Assembly (NCBI RefSeq): GCF_004524775.2
Contig: NZ_CP119081.1
Coordinates: 496,001-560,000 of the forward strand
Source of the DNA: Helcococcus ovis
Lineage (GTDB): Bacteria; Bacillota; Clostridia; Tissierellales; Peptoniphilaceae
Length of the DNA: 64,000 nucleotides
Direction of reading: 5' to 3'
How positions within the stretch are numbered: the stretch's first letter is position 1; every line of letters begins with the position of its first letter. Shown one piece after another: positions 47,129-57,582 of the stretch. Under the pieces are notes generated by a model. It had not been told where the DNA came from, ran no database searches, and saw only the letters and a list, made by a program, of their open reading frames with translations. Made by a program: the position numbers and the translations under genes.

Positions 47129-48165
47129 TGAGTACTATATTACCTAAAAGCACTATTGGAATAATCGGTGGTGGTCAACTAGGAAGAATGTTAGCTATGT
47201 CTGCAAAAGAGATGGGATATAAAATAGCTATATTAGATCCAAGTGAAGACGCCTGTGCAAGAAAATTTGCAGATTTTTTTATACATAGTGCTTTTAGTGA
47301 TTTTAAAGGCATAGAAAAGCTATGCGAATTAAGTGATGTAATCACATTTGAATTTGAAAATATTGATTTGGATGTATACAGGCAAATTGAGAACAAATAC
47401 AATGTTGTTCAATCATCAAAAATTTTAGAAATATCACAGCATAGACTTAAAGAAAAAGAATATGCAAAAAAATTAAATATTCCTACAGTTGAATATTTTA
47501 GTTCTGATGATAAAAATATTAAACTTGATGGAAAATATATTATGAAAACATTGAGATTTGGATATGATGGCAAAGGGCAATCATTGATAAACTCAATATC
47601 TGAAATACAAGAAAATACTATTTTAGAAAAATTTATTTCATTGGAAAAAGAAATTTCTGTAGTTGCTTGCAAGGATATTCAAGGCGTAAATATCGTAGCA
47701 GTAGTAGAAAATGAACATAGAAATAATATTTTATATAGATCTAAAATTCCTGCAAATATAAGTAAAGAACAGTATGAAACAGCTGTGGAATACACAAATA
47801 GGATTTTGTCAGGCATAGAATATTACGGTGTTTTAACTGTAGAATTTTTTATAAGTAATGGAAAGGTAATTTTTAATGAAATTGCTCCAAGAGTTCATAA
47901 TTCAGGCCATATAACGATGCAATCTGCAAATAAATCGCAGTTTAGAGCTCATATTGAGGCAATTTGTGGATTATCGGTAGGAAAAATAACAAATAAGGAA
48001 ACGACTTTATACAATATTTTAGGTCAGAATGAAAAATATTTTATAAATTTAGTTAAAGATAGACAATGTTATTTGCATTTGTACGAAAAAGAAGCCCGTA
48101 ACAATAGAAAAATAGGACATATTAATTTTGAGGGAAATGTTTTTTTGGAGGATAGTTTTGAATAA
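47125..48165 (+). CDS. purK: N5-CAIR synthetase
   Basis: ATP-grasp enzyme that carboxylates AIR with bicarbonate. 346 residues. [17 protein letters not shown] at the N-terminus, [13 protein letters not shown] as the grasp loop, and [19 protein letters not shown] at the metal and ATP site all match PurK. Overlaps purE by four bases, and purL by eight (the purL TTG start lies in its final codons). Confidence 0.96.
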   Translation: MMSTILPKSTIGIIGGGQLGRMLAMSAKEMGYKIAILDPSEDACARKFADFFIHSAFSDFKGIEKLCELSDVITFEFENIDLDVYRQIENKYNVVQSSKILEISQHRLKEKEYAKKLNIPTVEYFSSDDKNIKLDGKYIMKTLRFGYDGKGQSLINSISEIQENTILEKFISLEKEISVVACKDIQGVNIVAVVENEHRNNILYRSKIPANISKEQYETAVEYTNRILSGIEYYGVLTVEFFISNGKVIFNEIAPRVHNSGHITMQSANKSQFRAHIEAICGLSVGKITNKETTLYNILGQNEKYFINLVKDRQCYLHLYEKEARNNRKIGHINFEGNVFLEDSFE

Positions 48166-51100
48166 AAGAATTTTTGTAAAGAAAAAAAATAAATATGATG
48201 TACAATCAAAAAATTTAATGAATTTACTAAATTTAGAGTTTGGAATATCAATATCAAAATTAGAAAAATACGTAATTTATGATATTTTTGATATTGATGA
48301 TGAAATTTTTGAAAAATCAAAAAAACTTGTATTTTCTGAAGTTATGATAGATGAGGTATATGATAATATTAATTTAGAAAAAAATAAATATATTGCATAT
48401 GAAACTTTGCCGGCACAGTATGATCAGCGTTCAGATAGTGCTATGCAATGCTTAAAATTAATAGACAATAAAAATAAATCTGTTATAAGAACAGGTACAT
48501 TAATTGTATTTGATAAGGAATTAAACGAAATACAATTACAAAAAATTAAAAACTTTTTAATCAATCCAATTGAATCTCAAGAAAAAAATCTAAATAAATT
48601 AGAATTTATTATCAATCAAGAATCTAAAAAAATGTTAGATTTAACAGGATTTAGAATATTTAATAATCAAAAATTAGAAGAAATCAAGGAAAAATTATCT
48701 TTAGCACTTGATTTAGAAGACTTAAATTTTATTCAAAAATATTTTGTGAAAGAAGATAGAGATCCTACAGAAACAGAATTGTACGTTCTCGACGTGTTTT
48801 GGTCAGATCACTGTAGACATACTACTTTTGAAACAAGTCTAGATGAAATATCAATTAATTCAAAATTATTCCAAGAGGAAATGCAAGAAGCATTTAATTA
48901 TTACATAAAAATTAGAGAGGAATTAGGCATTACAAAACCAATAAGGCTTATGGATATGGCATCTATTATTGGAAAATATCATACAAAGATATTAGGCGAT
49001 AAAAATATAGAAATAAGTGAGGAAATAAATGCCTGTTCATTTTTTACTGAAATAGAAAATAAAGGACAAAAGGAAAAATGGTTAATTCAATTTAAAAATG
49101 AAACTCATAATCATCCCTCAGAAATTGAGCCATTTGGTGGGGCTTCCACATGTATAGGTGGAGCGATTAGAGATCCATTGTCAGGGAGAAGTTATGTTTA
49201 CCAAGCAATGAGAGTATCAGGTTCAGGTAATATTTTGCAAAATAGAGGATATACATTAAAAAATAAATTACCTCAAGTTGATATCTCGAAAGGTACTGCA
49301 CAAGGCAACAGTGCATACGGTAATCAAATAGGATTGGCAACTACATTTGTGAAAGAAATTTATGATGATTCATATGTTGCAAAAACAATGGAAGTAGGAG
49401 CTGTAGTAGGAGCGGTTAAGGTTGATAATTATAAAAGAGAAACCTTAGTTCCCGGGGATATTGTTGTTATGATTGGTGGGAGAACTGGTCGTGACGGTAT
49501 ACAAGGTGCTTCGGGTTCATCAATAGAGCATAATGATAAATCTCTTGTGAATGCATCAAGTCAAGTTCAAAAGGGGAATCCGGTTGAAGAAAGGAAAATT
49601 CAAAGATTATTTAGAAAACCGGAAGTTACAAAATTAATAAAAAAATGCAATGATTTTGGTGCTGGTGGGGTTTCGGTTGCTATTGGAGAATTGTCAGAAG
49701 GAATTGAAATTTTTCTAGATAGAGTTCTTACAAAATATAAGGGATTGAACCCTACAGAAATTGCAATCAGCGAATCTCAAGAAAGAATGGCTGTCGGGAT
49801 TTCCAAAGATGATTACGAAAATTTTGTAGCAGAATGTGAAAAAGAAAATCTTGAATATGTTCATGTTGCAAACATAACTGATAGAAATAGACTAGAAATG
49901 TATTATAATGGCGAATTAATTGTAGATTTCAAGTCAGAATTTTTGGAAACAGCCGGAGTTAGAAAGCATTCAAAAGCTGAATTAAGAGATAATGATTCAG
50001 AAAATCCATTTGTAAAAAGAGAATTTTCAAAAGATAAATTTTTAAAAGAACTTTCAGATTTAAATGTATCAAATCAAAAAGGAATGGTGTCTATGTTTGA
50101 TTCTACAGTAGGTGCTATGACAGTAATGATGCCATTTGCAGGAAAGACAAAATTAACGCCTGTACAAGCTAGTGTAGCAGCTATTCCTACTTTGTATAGT
50201 ACACCGGATACTGCAACTGTATTGACATATGGATTTATCCCTAAAATTTCAAAATATTCACCATTTTTATCAAGTATTTATGCTGTGCTGGAATCTTTGG
50301 CAAAAGTTTATGCAATTGGTGGGACTAAAGAAAGTTTATATTTTTCATTCCAGGAATATTTTGAAAAATTACTTGATAATCCTATAAAATGGGGAAAAGT
50401 TACACAATCTCTTTTGGGAAGTATTGTTGCTCAAAGGGAAATAGGAAGACCTTCTATTGGTGGCAAAGATTCAATGTCAGGTACATTTAATGATATAAAT
50501 GTAGTTGAAACATTAATATCATTTGCATGTGCACCTGTAAAAATAAAGGATGTTATAACTCCTGAATTAAAAAAAGTGGGTAATAAACTCTATTTGATAG
50601 ATATTGAAAAAACAGATAAAGGATATCCTAATATCAAAAAAACAGTTGAATTATTTGGGAAATTAAATCAATGCATAAAAGATGGAAAAGTTGTTTCTGC
50701 ATATGTTCAAGAGTATGGTTCAATGGCATCATCATTATCAAAGATGGCAATAGGTAATAATCTAGGATTTACAGTAAATAGTGAAAAAGTATTTAATTTT
50801 AATCCTGCATCCATTGTTGTAGAAACTACTGAAAAACTTGATTTTGAATTAATAGGAGAAGTTACAGAAAATATTTCAATAAATGGTGTGGAAATAAGTA
50901 AAGAAGAGATATATCAAGCATATATGAATACATTAGAAGAAATTTATCCAACTTATTATAATTTGGATAAAGATAAAGTGGAAAATATTTCTAATGCTTG
51001 TGAAACTAAGAAATATTATAAAGAAAAATTAGATAAGGTAAGAGTAGTAATTCCGGTATTTCCAGGTACAAATTCAGAATATGATACTCAAAAAGCATTT

Positions 51101-51823
51101 GAAGAGGCTGGAGCATTAGTTTCGCAGGTTGTAATTAGAAATACAAAAGCAAATGATATTCAAAATTCTATAGATGAATTCGTAGAAATGATTGAAAAAT
51201 CTGAAATTATTGCGTTTCCGGGAGGATTTTCCGCCGGAGATGAGCCTGATGGTAGTGCAAAATTTATTGTAAATATTTTGAAAAATGAAAAAGTTAAAAA
51301 TGCAATTCATAAACATTTAGCCGACAAAAAATTAATTTTAGGTATATGTAACGGATTTCAAGCATTAATAAAATCAGGATTATTGCCATATGGAGAAATA
51401 AAAGACTTAGGTAGTGACGATTTAACATTGTTTAGAAATGAAGGATTAAGACATATTTCTGATACTGCAATAACTAGAGTTGCCAACACAAATTCACCAT
51501 GGACTCAGAATTTTGAAATTGGACAGAAACATGAATTAGTCTTTAGTCATGGAGAAGGTAGACTGACGGGAAAATTAATTGAAAAATTTAAGCATTTAGC
51601 TGCATTTCAATATATTGATGAGGATGGAGATGCAACATTGAATGGTAAATATAATGTTAATGGATCACTTTATGCTATTGAAGGGATGATTAGTGAAAAT
51701 GGTCTTATTTTAGGTAAAATGGGTCATAGTGAAAGATCAGGACATAATTTATATAAAACAAACACTATAAAAGAAAGACAAGATATATTTTCTAATGGGG
51801 TTAAATATTTTACAAGGGGTTAA
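48158..51823 (+). CDS. purL: FGAM synthase, single-chain (PurL with glutaminase domain)
   Basis: Converts FGAR, glutamine and ATP to FGAM. 1221 residues in one chain, the clade II large form seen in clostridia and streptococci rather than the split PurSQL. An N-terminal PurS-like part is followed by two AIRS-type ATPase halves (HHTTFE-like WSDHCRHTTFET; NHPSEIEPFGGASTC). The C-terminal glutaminase is complete: nucleophile Cys1064 in GICNGFQ, and the His1131/Glu1133 pair in FSHGEGR. The start is TTG at 48158, seven bases after GGAGG; the frame extends to 48128 without better support. This enzyme, unlike the adjacent PurF, can use glutamine. Confidence 0.95.
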   Translation: MNKRIFVKKKNKYDVQSKNLMNLLNLEFGISISKLEKYVIYDIFDIDDEIFEKSKKLVFSEVMIDEVYDNINLEKNKYIAYETLPAQYDQRSDSAMQCLKLIDNKNKSVIRTGTLIVFDKELNEIQLQKIKNFLINPIESQEKNLNKLEFIINQESKKMLDLTGFRIFNNQKLEEIKEKLSLALDLEDLNFIQKYFVKEDRDPTETELYVLDVFWSDHCRHTTFETSLDEISINSKLFQEEMQEAFNYYIKIREELGITKPIRLMDMASIIGKYHTKILGDKNIEISEEINACSFFTEIENKGQKEKWLIQFKNETHNHPSEIEPFGGASTCIGGAIRDPLSGRSYVYQAMRVSGSGNILQNRGYTLKNKLPQVDISKGTAQGNSAYGNQIGLATTFVKEIYDDSYVAKTMEVGAVVGAVKVDNYKRETLVPGDIVVMIGGRTGRDGIQGASGSSIEHNDKSLVNASSQVQKGNPVEERKIQRLFRKPEVTKLIKKCNDFGAGGVSVAIGELSEGIEIFLDRVLTKYKGLNPTEIAISESQERMAVGISKDDYENFVAECEKENLEYVHVANITDRNRLEMYYNGELIVDFKSEFLETAGVRKHSKAELRDNDSENPFVKREFSKDKFLKELSDLNVSNQKGMVSMFDSTVGAMTVMMPFAGKTKLTPVQASVAAIPTLYSTPDTATVLTYGFIPKISKYSPFLSSIYAVLESLAKVYAIGGTKESLYFSFQEYFEKLLDNPIKWGKVTQSLLGSIVAQREIGRPSIGGKDSMSGTFNDINVVETLISFACAPVKIKDVITPELKKVGNKLYLIDIEKTDKGYPNIKKTVELFGKLNQCIKDGKVVSAYVQEYGSMASSLSKMAIGNNLGFTVNSEKVFNFNPASIVVETTEKLDFELIGEVTENISINGVEISKEEIYQAYMNTLEEIYPTYYNLDKDKVENISNACETKKYYKEKLDKVRVVIPVFPGTNSEYDTQKAFEEAGALVSQVVIRNTKANDIQNSIDEFVEMIEKSEIIAFPGGFSAGDEPDGSAKFIVNILKNEKVKNAIHKHLADKKLILGICNGFQALIKSGLLPYGEIKDLGSDDLTLFRNEGLRHISDTAITRVANTNSPWTQNFEIGQKHELVFSHGEGRLTGKLIEKFKHLAAFQYIDEDGDATLNGKYNVNGSLYAIEGMISENGLILGKMGHSERSGHNLYKTNTIKERQDIFSNGVKYFTRG

Positions 51824-51827
51824 GTAA

Positions 51828-53246
51828 ATGTTTGGAATTTGGAATAACAAAAATGCGGTAAATTTGACATATCTAGCATTACACAGTATGCAGCATAGAG
51901 GACAGGAAGGAGCAGGCATTGTTTCTAGCGATAGAAATAGAATAAAAGGATATAGAAACATAGGTTTATTGAATGAAGTTTTTAAAAATAGAAATGTTTT
52001 AGAAAATTTAACCGGAGATTGTGCTTTAGGTTCGGTATGGTATTCAAGCCATGATACAAATAATATTCAAAATATTGAGCCTTTATTATTTAAATTTTAT
52101 GATGAACATATTGGTATATCTTTTTCCGGAAATATATTAAACGCTAAATCACTTAGAAAAAAACTGGAAGAAGAGGGAGCGGTATTTCATTCATCATCAA
52201 ATGCAGAATTAATTGTTCATTTGATAAGAAGAAGTTTAAAAAAAGAATTTGAAGAAAGATTAAAAGAAGCTCTATTAAAACTTAAGGGAGCATTTTCGAT
52301 AATTATATTATTAAATAATGCGATGTATGGAATTGTAGATAAGCATTCAAGAAGGCCTTTAGTTTTGGGAAAATTAAATAATTCTCTAATGATTGCATCT
52401 GAAACTTGTGCCTTAAATGTTATTGGTGCAAAATTTGTTGATAATATTAGTGCTGGTCAAATTTTTAAGATAACTGATGAAGGGTATGAAAAATGTAATT
52501 TTACAAAAGCTGAAGAGATTACAATCGAAGCAATGGAGTTTATATATTTTGCCAGACCGGACTCAACAATTTTAGGAAAAAATGTTCATATGGTTAGAAA
52601 AAATTCCGGGAAAATTTTAGCTAAGGAAAGTCCTGTAGATGCAGATATTGTAGTCGGGGTACCGAATTCCTCATTGTCTTTGGCTAGTGGTTATGCAGAA
52701 GAAATAGATTTACCTTATGAAATGGGATTAATTAAAAATCAATATATGGGGAGGACATTTATTCAACCAACTCAAGATTTAAGAGACTTAGGGGTGAAAA
52801 TGAAATTATCAGCACTAAGTGATGTAGTAAAAGATAAAAGAGTGGTATTATTGGATGATTCAATAGTTAGGGGAACAACATCCAGAAGAATTGTAGATTT
52901 ATTAAAAGATGCGGGGGCTAAAGAAGTTCATTTGAGAATCGGTTCTCCAATGATACTATTTCCAAGTTATACGGGAATTGATATGCAATCATCAAAAAAT
53001 TTGATAGGGGCAAATAAAAGTAAGGAAGAAATATGTAAAGAAATAGGAGCGGACTCACTAGAATATTTAACTTTAGAAGGATTGCAAAAGGCGGTTGGAT
53101 TTGAGCTTGATTCTAAATTTAACGGAATTACAAGCGATATTTTTAATGGACAATATACGGATGATTTGTGTGATTATGAAAAAATATTTAATGAAGAACT
53201 AACAGAAATTGAAAAAGTGTTTTTAAATCAAGGAAGGTTAAAATGA
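51828..53246 (+). CDS. purF: PurF-type amidophosphoribosyltransferase lacking its glutaminase site
   Basis: Homologue of the first committed purine enzyme (PRPP + glutamine to phosphoribosylamine). 472 residues. It starts MFGIW, directly at the segment that normally follows the catalytic Cys in CGVFGIW; an in-frame stop precedes the ATG, so no Cys1 exists. Against E. coli/B. subtilis PurF from memory, Arg73 is Trp71, Asn101 is Ser100, Asp127 is Asn125; only the Gly is kept. The four Fe-S cysteines of the Bacillus enzyme read Glu, Ser, Thr and Ile. The PRPP loop (LLDDSIVRGTTSRRIVD), LIKNQYMGRTFIQPTQ and IGADSLEYL are intact. It should thus work, if at all, with free ammonia. It starts four bases after the purL stop and overlaps purM by four. 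Confidence 0.9.
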   Translation: MFGIWNNKNAVNLTYLALHSMQHRGQEGAGIVSSDRNRIKGYRNIGLLNEVFKNRNVLENLTGDCALGSVWYSSHDTNNIQNIEPLLFKFYDEHIGISFSGNILNAKSLRKKLEEEGAVFHSSSNAELIVHLIRRSLKKEFEERLKEALLKLKGAFSIIILLNNAMYGIVDKHSRRPLVLGKLNNSLMIASETCALNVIGAKFVDNISAGQIFKITDEGYEKCNFTKAEEITIEAMEFIYFARPDSTILGKNVHMVRKNSGKILAKESPVDADIVVGVPNSSLSLASGYAEEIDLPYEMGLIKNQYMGRTFIQPTQDLRDLGVKMKLSALSDVVKDKRVVLLDDSIVRGTTSRRIVDLLKDAGAKEVHLRIGSPMILFPSYTGIDMQSSKNLIGANKSKEEICKEIGADSLEYLTLEGLQKAVGFELDSKFNGITSDIFNGQYTDDLCDYEKIFNEELTEIEKVFLNQGRLK

Positions 53247-54247
53247 GTCAAAAATATAAAGAGTCGGGAGTTAGTTTAGATAATGGATATGAATCTGTAG
53301 AAAGAATAAAAAAGCATGTTCAAAGAACTAAAAATAAAGGAATGATGTCGATGATTGGAGGTTTTGGAGGAGTTTTTGATCTTTCAAAATATAATTTTAA
53401 GAATCCTGTGCTTGTAAGTGGAACTGATGGAGTTGGTACAAAATTGAAATTAGCATTTGAGTTAAATAAGCATGATACTATAGGAATTGATGTAGTAGCA
53501 ATGTGTGTAAATGATATTTTAGCACAAGGAGCAATACCTTTATTTTTCCTTGATTATTTAGCAGTTGGAAAAAATAATCCAAAGCAAATAGAAGAAATTG
53601 TTAAAGGTGTTTCTGATGGATGTGTAGAATCAAATATTGCATTAATAGGTGGAGAAACAGCTGAAATGCCGGGATTTTACAAAGAAGACGAATATGATAT
53701 TGCAGGATTTTGTGTTGGAGCACAAGAAAAAGAATTGTTAATATCTAAAGAAAATACAAAAGTAGGGCAAATTGTTATAGGTATTAAGTCTTCGGGATTT
53801 CATTCAAACGGATTTTCATTAGTTAGAAAAATTTTAAGTGACAATAAAATTGAATTATCAGAAAAATTTGAGGATACTACAATTGGTGAAAAGCTTCTAA
53901 CTCCAACTAAAATTTATGCAAAGGAAGTATTAAGTTTAATTGAAAATGTAAAAATAGCAGGGATTTCTCATATAACCGGTGGAGGATTTTATGAAAACTT
54001 ACCAAGATGCTTAAAATCAGGATTGGGAATGAAAATCAAAAAAGATTCTTATGAAGTTCCATCTATATTTAGATATATTCAAGAAAAAGGGAATATTGAA
54101 GACGATGAAATGTATCAAGTATTTAATATGGGAGTTGGATTAGCTGTAGTAGTAAATAGAGAAGATGTTTCTAAAGTATTTGAAATTATCCCTGAAAGTT
54201 TTAAATTGGGAGAAGTAATAGATGAAGAGGGAATTAAATTAATATGA
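53243..54247 (+). CDS. purM: AIR synthetase
   Basis: Closes FGAM to AIR using ATP. 334 residues, normal. YKESGVSLDNGYESVERI at the N-terminus, VSGTDGVGTKLKLAFE, and ALIGGETAEMPGFY as the nucleotide site are intact. RBS AAGGAAGG within the end of purF; overlaps purF and purN by four bases each, so translation is coupled through this part of the operon. Confidence 0.97.
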   Translation: MSQKYKESGVSLDNGYESVERIKKHVQRTKNKGMMSMIGGFGGVFDLSKYNFKNPVLVSGTDGVGTKLKLAFELNKHDTIGIDVVAMCVNDILAQGAIPLFFLDYLAVGKNNPKQIEEIVKGVSDGCVESNIALIGGETAEMPGFYKEDEYDIAGFCVGAQEKELLISKENTKVGQIVIGIKSSGFHSNGFSLVRKILSDNKIELSEKFEDTTIGEKLLTPTKIYAKEVLSLIENVKIAGISHITGGGFYENLPRCLKSGLGMKIKKDSYEVPSIFRYIQEKGNIEDDEMYQVFNMGVGLAVVVNREDVSKVFEIIPESFKLGEVIDEEGIKLI

Positions 54248-54804
54248 TAGATGTAGCAATATTTGCATCCGGGACAGGTTCAAATTTCTATAATTTGGCA
54301 ATTAATCCGGAGTTGAAAAATTTAATTAATATTAGATGTTTAGTTTGTGACAATCCAAAAGCAAGTGTAATTGAAAAAGCTAAATTGCTAAATATTGAAA
54401 CACTTATAGTTAATCCTAAAAATTTTGATTCAAAAATAGATTATGAGAAATACATTTTGGAAAATATTGAAGATGTAAAATATATATTTCTAGCAGGGTA
54501 TATGAGGATAATTTCGCCATATTTTTTGGGGAAATTTAAAGGTAAAATAGTTAACATTCATCCTTCTTTGCTTCCTTTATACAAAGGAAAAGATTCTATA
54601 AAAAGAGCTTTTGAAGATAAAGTGGAATTTATAGGTATAAGTATTCATTATGTAAATGAAGAGGTTGATGGAGGACAAATTTTAGCACAAGATAAATTTA
54701 GGGTTGATTATAAATTAAGTTTAGATGAAGTTACTCAAAAAGTCCATGAATTAGAGCATAGACTTTATCCGAAAACCATTATAAAGATTTTAACTGATAA
54801 TTAA
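54244..54804 (+). CDS. purN: GAR transformylase (10-formyl-THF dependent)
   Basis: Formylates GAR with 10-formyl-THF. 186 residues. The catalytic Asn and His lie in VNIHPSLLPLYKG, and the Asp in NEEVDGGQILAQ. ASGTGSNFYNL is the phosphate loop. The usual AFxG of the pocket reads LYKG. It needs the 10-formyl-THF that Fhs at the end of this operon can supply. Overlaps purM by four bases. Confidence 0.95.
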   Translation: MIDVAIFASGTGSNFYNLAINPELKNLINIRCLVCDNPKASVIEKAKLLNIETLIVNPKNFDSKIDYEKYILENIEDVKYIFLAGYMRIISPYFLGKFKGKIVNIHPSLLPLYKGKDSIKRAFEDKVEFIGISIHYVNEEVDGGQILAQDKFRVDYKLSLDEVTQKVHELEHRLYPKTIIKILTDN

Positions 54805-54817
54805 TTAGGAGGAATAT

Positions 54818-56338
54818 TTGAAAAAGGCATTAATTAGTGTAAGTGATAAAACTGGCGTTTTAGAGTTTGCAAGGTCATTAAAAGAAAATAATTTTGAGAT
54901 AATTTCAACAGGTGGGACACTTAAACATTTAGTTGAAAATGGAGTTGAATGTATTGGAATAGAATATTATACAGGATTTCCAGAAATTTTAGAAGGTAGA
55001 GTTAAAACACTTCATCCTAAAGTTCATGGTGGGTTATTGGCAAAAAGAGATAGTGAATTACATATAAAAGAAGCAAAAAATAATGAAATTGATTTTATTG
55101 ATTTAGTTTGTGTAAATTTATATCCATTTGAAGAAACATTAAAAAAAGACGGAGTTTCTGATGTTGAAATAATTGAAAATATTGATATCGGAGGCCCTAG
55201 CATGTTAAGATCAGCTGCAAAAAATTTCAAGTTTGTTACAGTTGTTACAGATTATAAAGATTATAATATGATTATTGATGAAATATCTGAAATTGGAGAA
55301 ACTAAATTTGAGACAAGAGCATATTTAGCAGCGAAAGTTTTTAATAAAACAGCAAGTTATGATTCAGTAATAGCAAATTATTTTAATAATAAATTTAACT
55401 TCACTCCTGAAAAATTAACATTAACATATAAATTAGAAGATGAATTAAGATACGGTGAAAATCCACATCAGAAAGCTGTACATTACACAAATAATGAAGC
55501 TTGCTCATATAAATTGCAAGATTGTGAGCAATTACACGGAAAGAAAATGTCGTATAATAATCTTCAGGATGCAAGTGCTGCATTAGATATTTTACAAGAA
55601 TTTGATGAAATTGTATGTGTTGCATTAAAACATATGAATCCATGTGGAGTTGCAATAGGAAATACTGTTTTAGAAGCATATACAAGGGCTTATGAGTCTG
55701 ATCCAATTTCGATATTTGGAGGAATAGTTGCTATTAACGGTAAAGTTGATATTGAAACTGCAACAATGATGAATAAGCTATTTTTAGAAATAATTCTAGC
55801 TGAAGATTATGATGAAGATGCTTTGGAAAAACTAAAAACAAAGAAGAATTTAAGAATTTATAAAATACCTAAGAGAATATCAAAAAATTCTAAACTTATA
55901 AAGTCAGTCAGAGGTGGAATATTAGTTCAAGATTATGACGAAAAATTATACGATGAAATAAATGTTGTTACTGAAAAGAAAGCATCTAACAAAGAAATGA
56001 AAGATTTGTTATTTGGATATAAAATTGTAAAGCACGTAAAATCAAATGCAATAGTAGTTGTGAAAAATCAACAAACATTGGGAATAGGTGCAGGTCAAAT
56101 GAACAGAGTAGGTGCCTGTGAAATTGCATTAAAACAAGCTGGTGACAAGGCTGATGGTGCTGTAATTGCCTCGGATGCATTTTTCCCAATGAGAGACAGT
56201 GTTGACATGGCTGGTGAATATAATATTTCTGCTATAATTCAACCAGGAGGATCTATTAAAGATCAAGATTCAATTGACGCATGTAATGAGCATGGAATTT
56301 CTATGATTTTTGCAAAATTACGTCACTTTAAGCATTGA
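54818..56338 (+). CDS. purH: AICAR transformylase / IMP cyclohydrolase
   Basis: Last two steps to IMP; also uses 10-formyl-THF. 506 residues. The N-terminal cyclohydrolase half has SVSDKTGVLEFA and the GGRVKTLHPKVHGG-like EGRVKTLHPKVHGG. The C-terminal half has the catalytic Lys-His of VALKHMNPCGVAIG and SDAFFPMRDSVD. The start is TTG at 54818 after AGGAGG. The stop overlaps the purD ATG by one base. Confidence 0.97.
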   Translation: MKKALISVSDKTGVLEFARSLKENNFEIISTGGTLKHLVENGVECIGIEYYTGFPEILEGRVKTLHPKVHGGLLAKRDSELHIKEAKNNEIDFIDLVCVNLYPFEETLKKDGVSDVEIIENIDIGGPSMLRSAAKNFKFVTVVTDYKDYNMIIDEISEIGETKFETRAYLAAKVFNKTASYDSVIANYFNNKFNFTPEKLTLTYKLEDELRYGENPHQKAVHYTNNEACSYKLQDCEQLHGKKMSYNNLQDASAALDILQEFDEIVCVALKHMNPCGVAIGNTVLEAYTRAYESDPISIFGGIVAINGKVDIETATMMNKLFLEIILAEDYDEDALEKLKTKKNLRIYKIPKRISKNSKLIKSVRGGILVQDYDEKLYDEINVVTEKKASNKEMKDLLFGYKIVKHVKSNAIVVVKNQQTLGIGAGQMNRVGACEIALKQAGDKADGAVIASDAFFPMRDSVDMAGEYNISAIIQPGGSIKDQDSIDACNEHGISMIFAKLRHFKH

Positions 56339-57576
56339 TGGCTAGAGTATTAATTTTAGGAAATGGTGGAAGAGAGCATGCCATTTCATATAAATTATTT
56401 AATGAAGGTCATGAAATATTTATGCTTGGACTAAATCCGGGTGTTGCAAAGTTTGGTACTTGTATAGAAATATGCGAGAATCAAATAGCAGAATTTTGCA
56501 AAAATAATATGATTGATTTAGTATTTGTCGGACCTGAAAAATATTTAGTAGACGGTATAGTTGACAAATTAGAAAATGAAGGAATTCGTGTATTCGGGCC
56601 AAATAAAAGAGCCGCTATACTAGAGGGAAGTAAATCTTTTTCTAAAAATTTAATGAAAAAATATAACATTCCTACTGCAAGTTATGAAGTTTTTGAAGAA
56701 TTTGAAACTGCTAAAGAATATCTTAAAAATTCAAATTTTCCAATTGTAATTAAAGCTGATGGGATTGCAGCCGGAAAGGGTGTTATTATTGCGGAAAGTT
56801 ATGAAACATCAATTTCTGATTTGGAAGAAATTATGATTAATAATAAATTTAATGCTGCTGGTAAAAAGGTTGTAATTGAAGAATTTTTAATAGGGGAAGA
56901 GTTTTCATTAATGTGTTTTGTAAGTGGAAATAAAGTGTATCCCATGAAAATAGCTCAAGATCACAAAAGAGCTTTTGATAATGATGAGGGGTTAAATACA
57001 GGGGGAATGGGAGCATACTTGCCTATAAAACACATAACTGAAGAGGACGTTAAAGAAGCAGTTGATAATATTATTATTCCTACAGCAAATGCTATGATTT
57101 TAGAAAATAGAGAGTTTAAGGGAGTATTGTTTGCCGGACTGATGAAAACAAAAGATGGGATTAAGACTATTGAATATAATGTAAGGTTCGGTGATCCTGA
57201 ATCAGAGATAATTTTACAAAGTATGACATCCAGTTTATATGATATTGCAAATGATATAATTGATGGTAATGAGATTGATTTGAGATGGAATGAGGAGTCT
57301 CATGTTGGAGTTGTTTTAGCATCTAAAGGATATCCCGAAGATTATAAAAATGGGTATGAAATTTTAGGATTAGAAAAGGTTAAATCTCAAATATTTCATA
57401 TGGGAACTAAGGATTTAAATGGTAAAATAGTTACAAATGGTGGACGAGTTTTAATTGTGTGTGCATCTGCTCATACATTAGAGGAGGCTATTGAAAAAGC
57501 ATATAAAGACATTGAAAAAATAGAATGTGATAATTTATATTATAGGAAAGATATAGGGCATTTATCATTAAAGTGA
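56338..57576 (+). CDS. purD: Phosphoribosylamine--glycine ligase (GAR synthetase)
   Basis: ATP-grasp enzyme joining phosphoribosylamine and glycine. 412 residues. ILGNGGREHAISY is the phosphate site, KADGIAAGKGVIIAE the grasp loop, and HKRAFDNDEGLNTGGMGAY and YNVRFGDPESEIIL the substrate and metal sites. I start at ATG 56338, sharing a base with the purH stop; a TTG at 56335 is also possible. It consumes the unstable amine made by PurF two genes' worth of pathway earlier. Confidence 0.96.
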   Translation: MARVLILGNGGREHAISYKLFNEGHEIFMLGLNPGVAKFGTCIEICENQIAEFCKNNMIDLVFVGPEKYLVDGIVDKLENEGIRVFGPNKRAAILEGSKSFSKNLMKKYNIPTASYEVFEEFETAKEYLKNSNFPIVIKADGIAAGKGVIIAESYETSISDLEEIMINNKFNAAGKKVVIEEFLIGEEFSLMCFVSGNKVYPMKIAQDHKRAFDNDEGLNTGGMGAYLPIKHITEEDVKEAVDNIIIPTANAMILENREFKGVLFAGLMKTKDGIKTIEYNVRFGDPESEIILQSMTSSLYDIANDIIDGNEIDLRWNEESHVGVVLASKGYPEDYKNGYEILGLEKVKSQIFHMGTKDLNGKIVTNGGRVLIVCASAHTLEEAIEKAYKDIEKIECDNLYYRKDIGHLSLK

Positions 57577-57582
57577 GGTTAA

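Noticed and set aside
48128-48157. Longer N-terminus for PurL
   Set aside because: The upstream TTG lacks a ribosome site. GGAGG is correctly spaced from the TTG at 48158, which starts the conserved protein.
51780-51830. Frameshift that would restore the PurF catalytic cysteine
   Set aside because: No frame near the start encodes Cys-Gly-Val/Ile before FGIW. The TGT at 51829 is followed by Leu-Glu, not Gly-Val. The other active-site changes also argue against a sequencing error.
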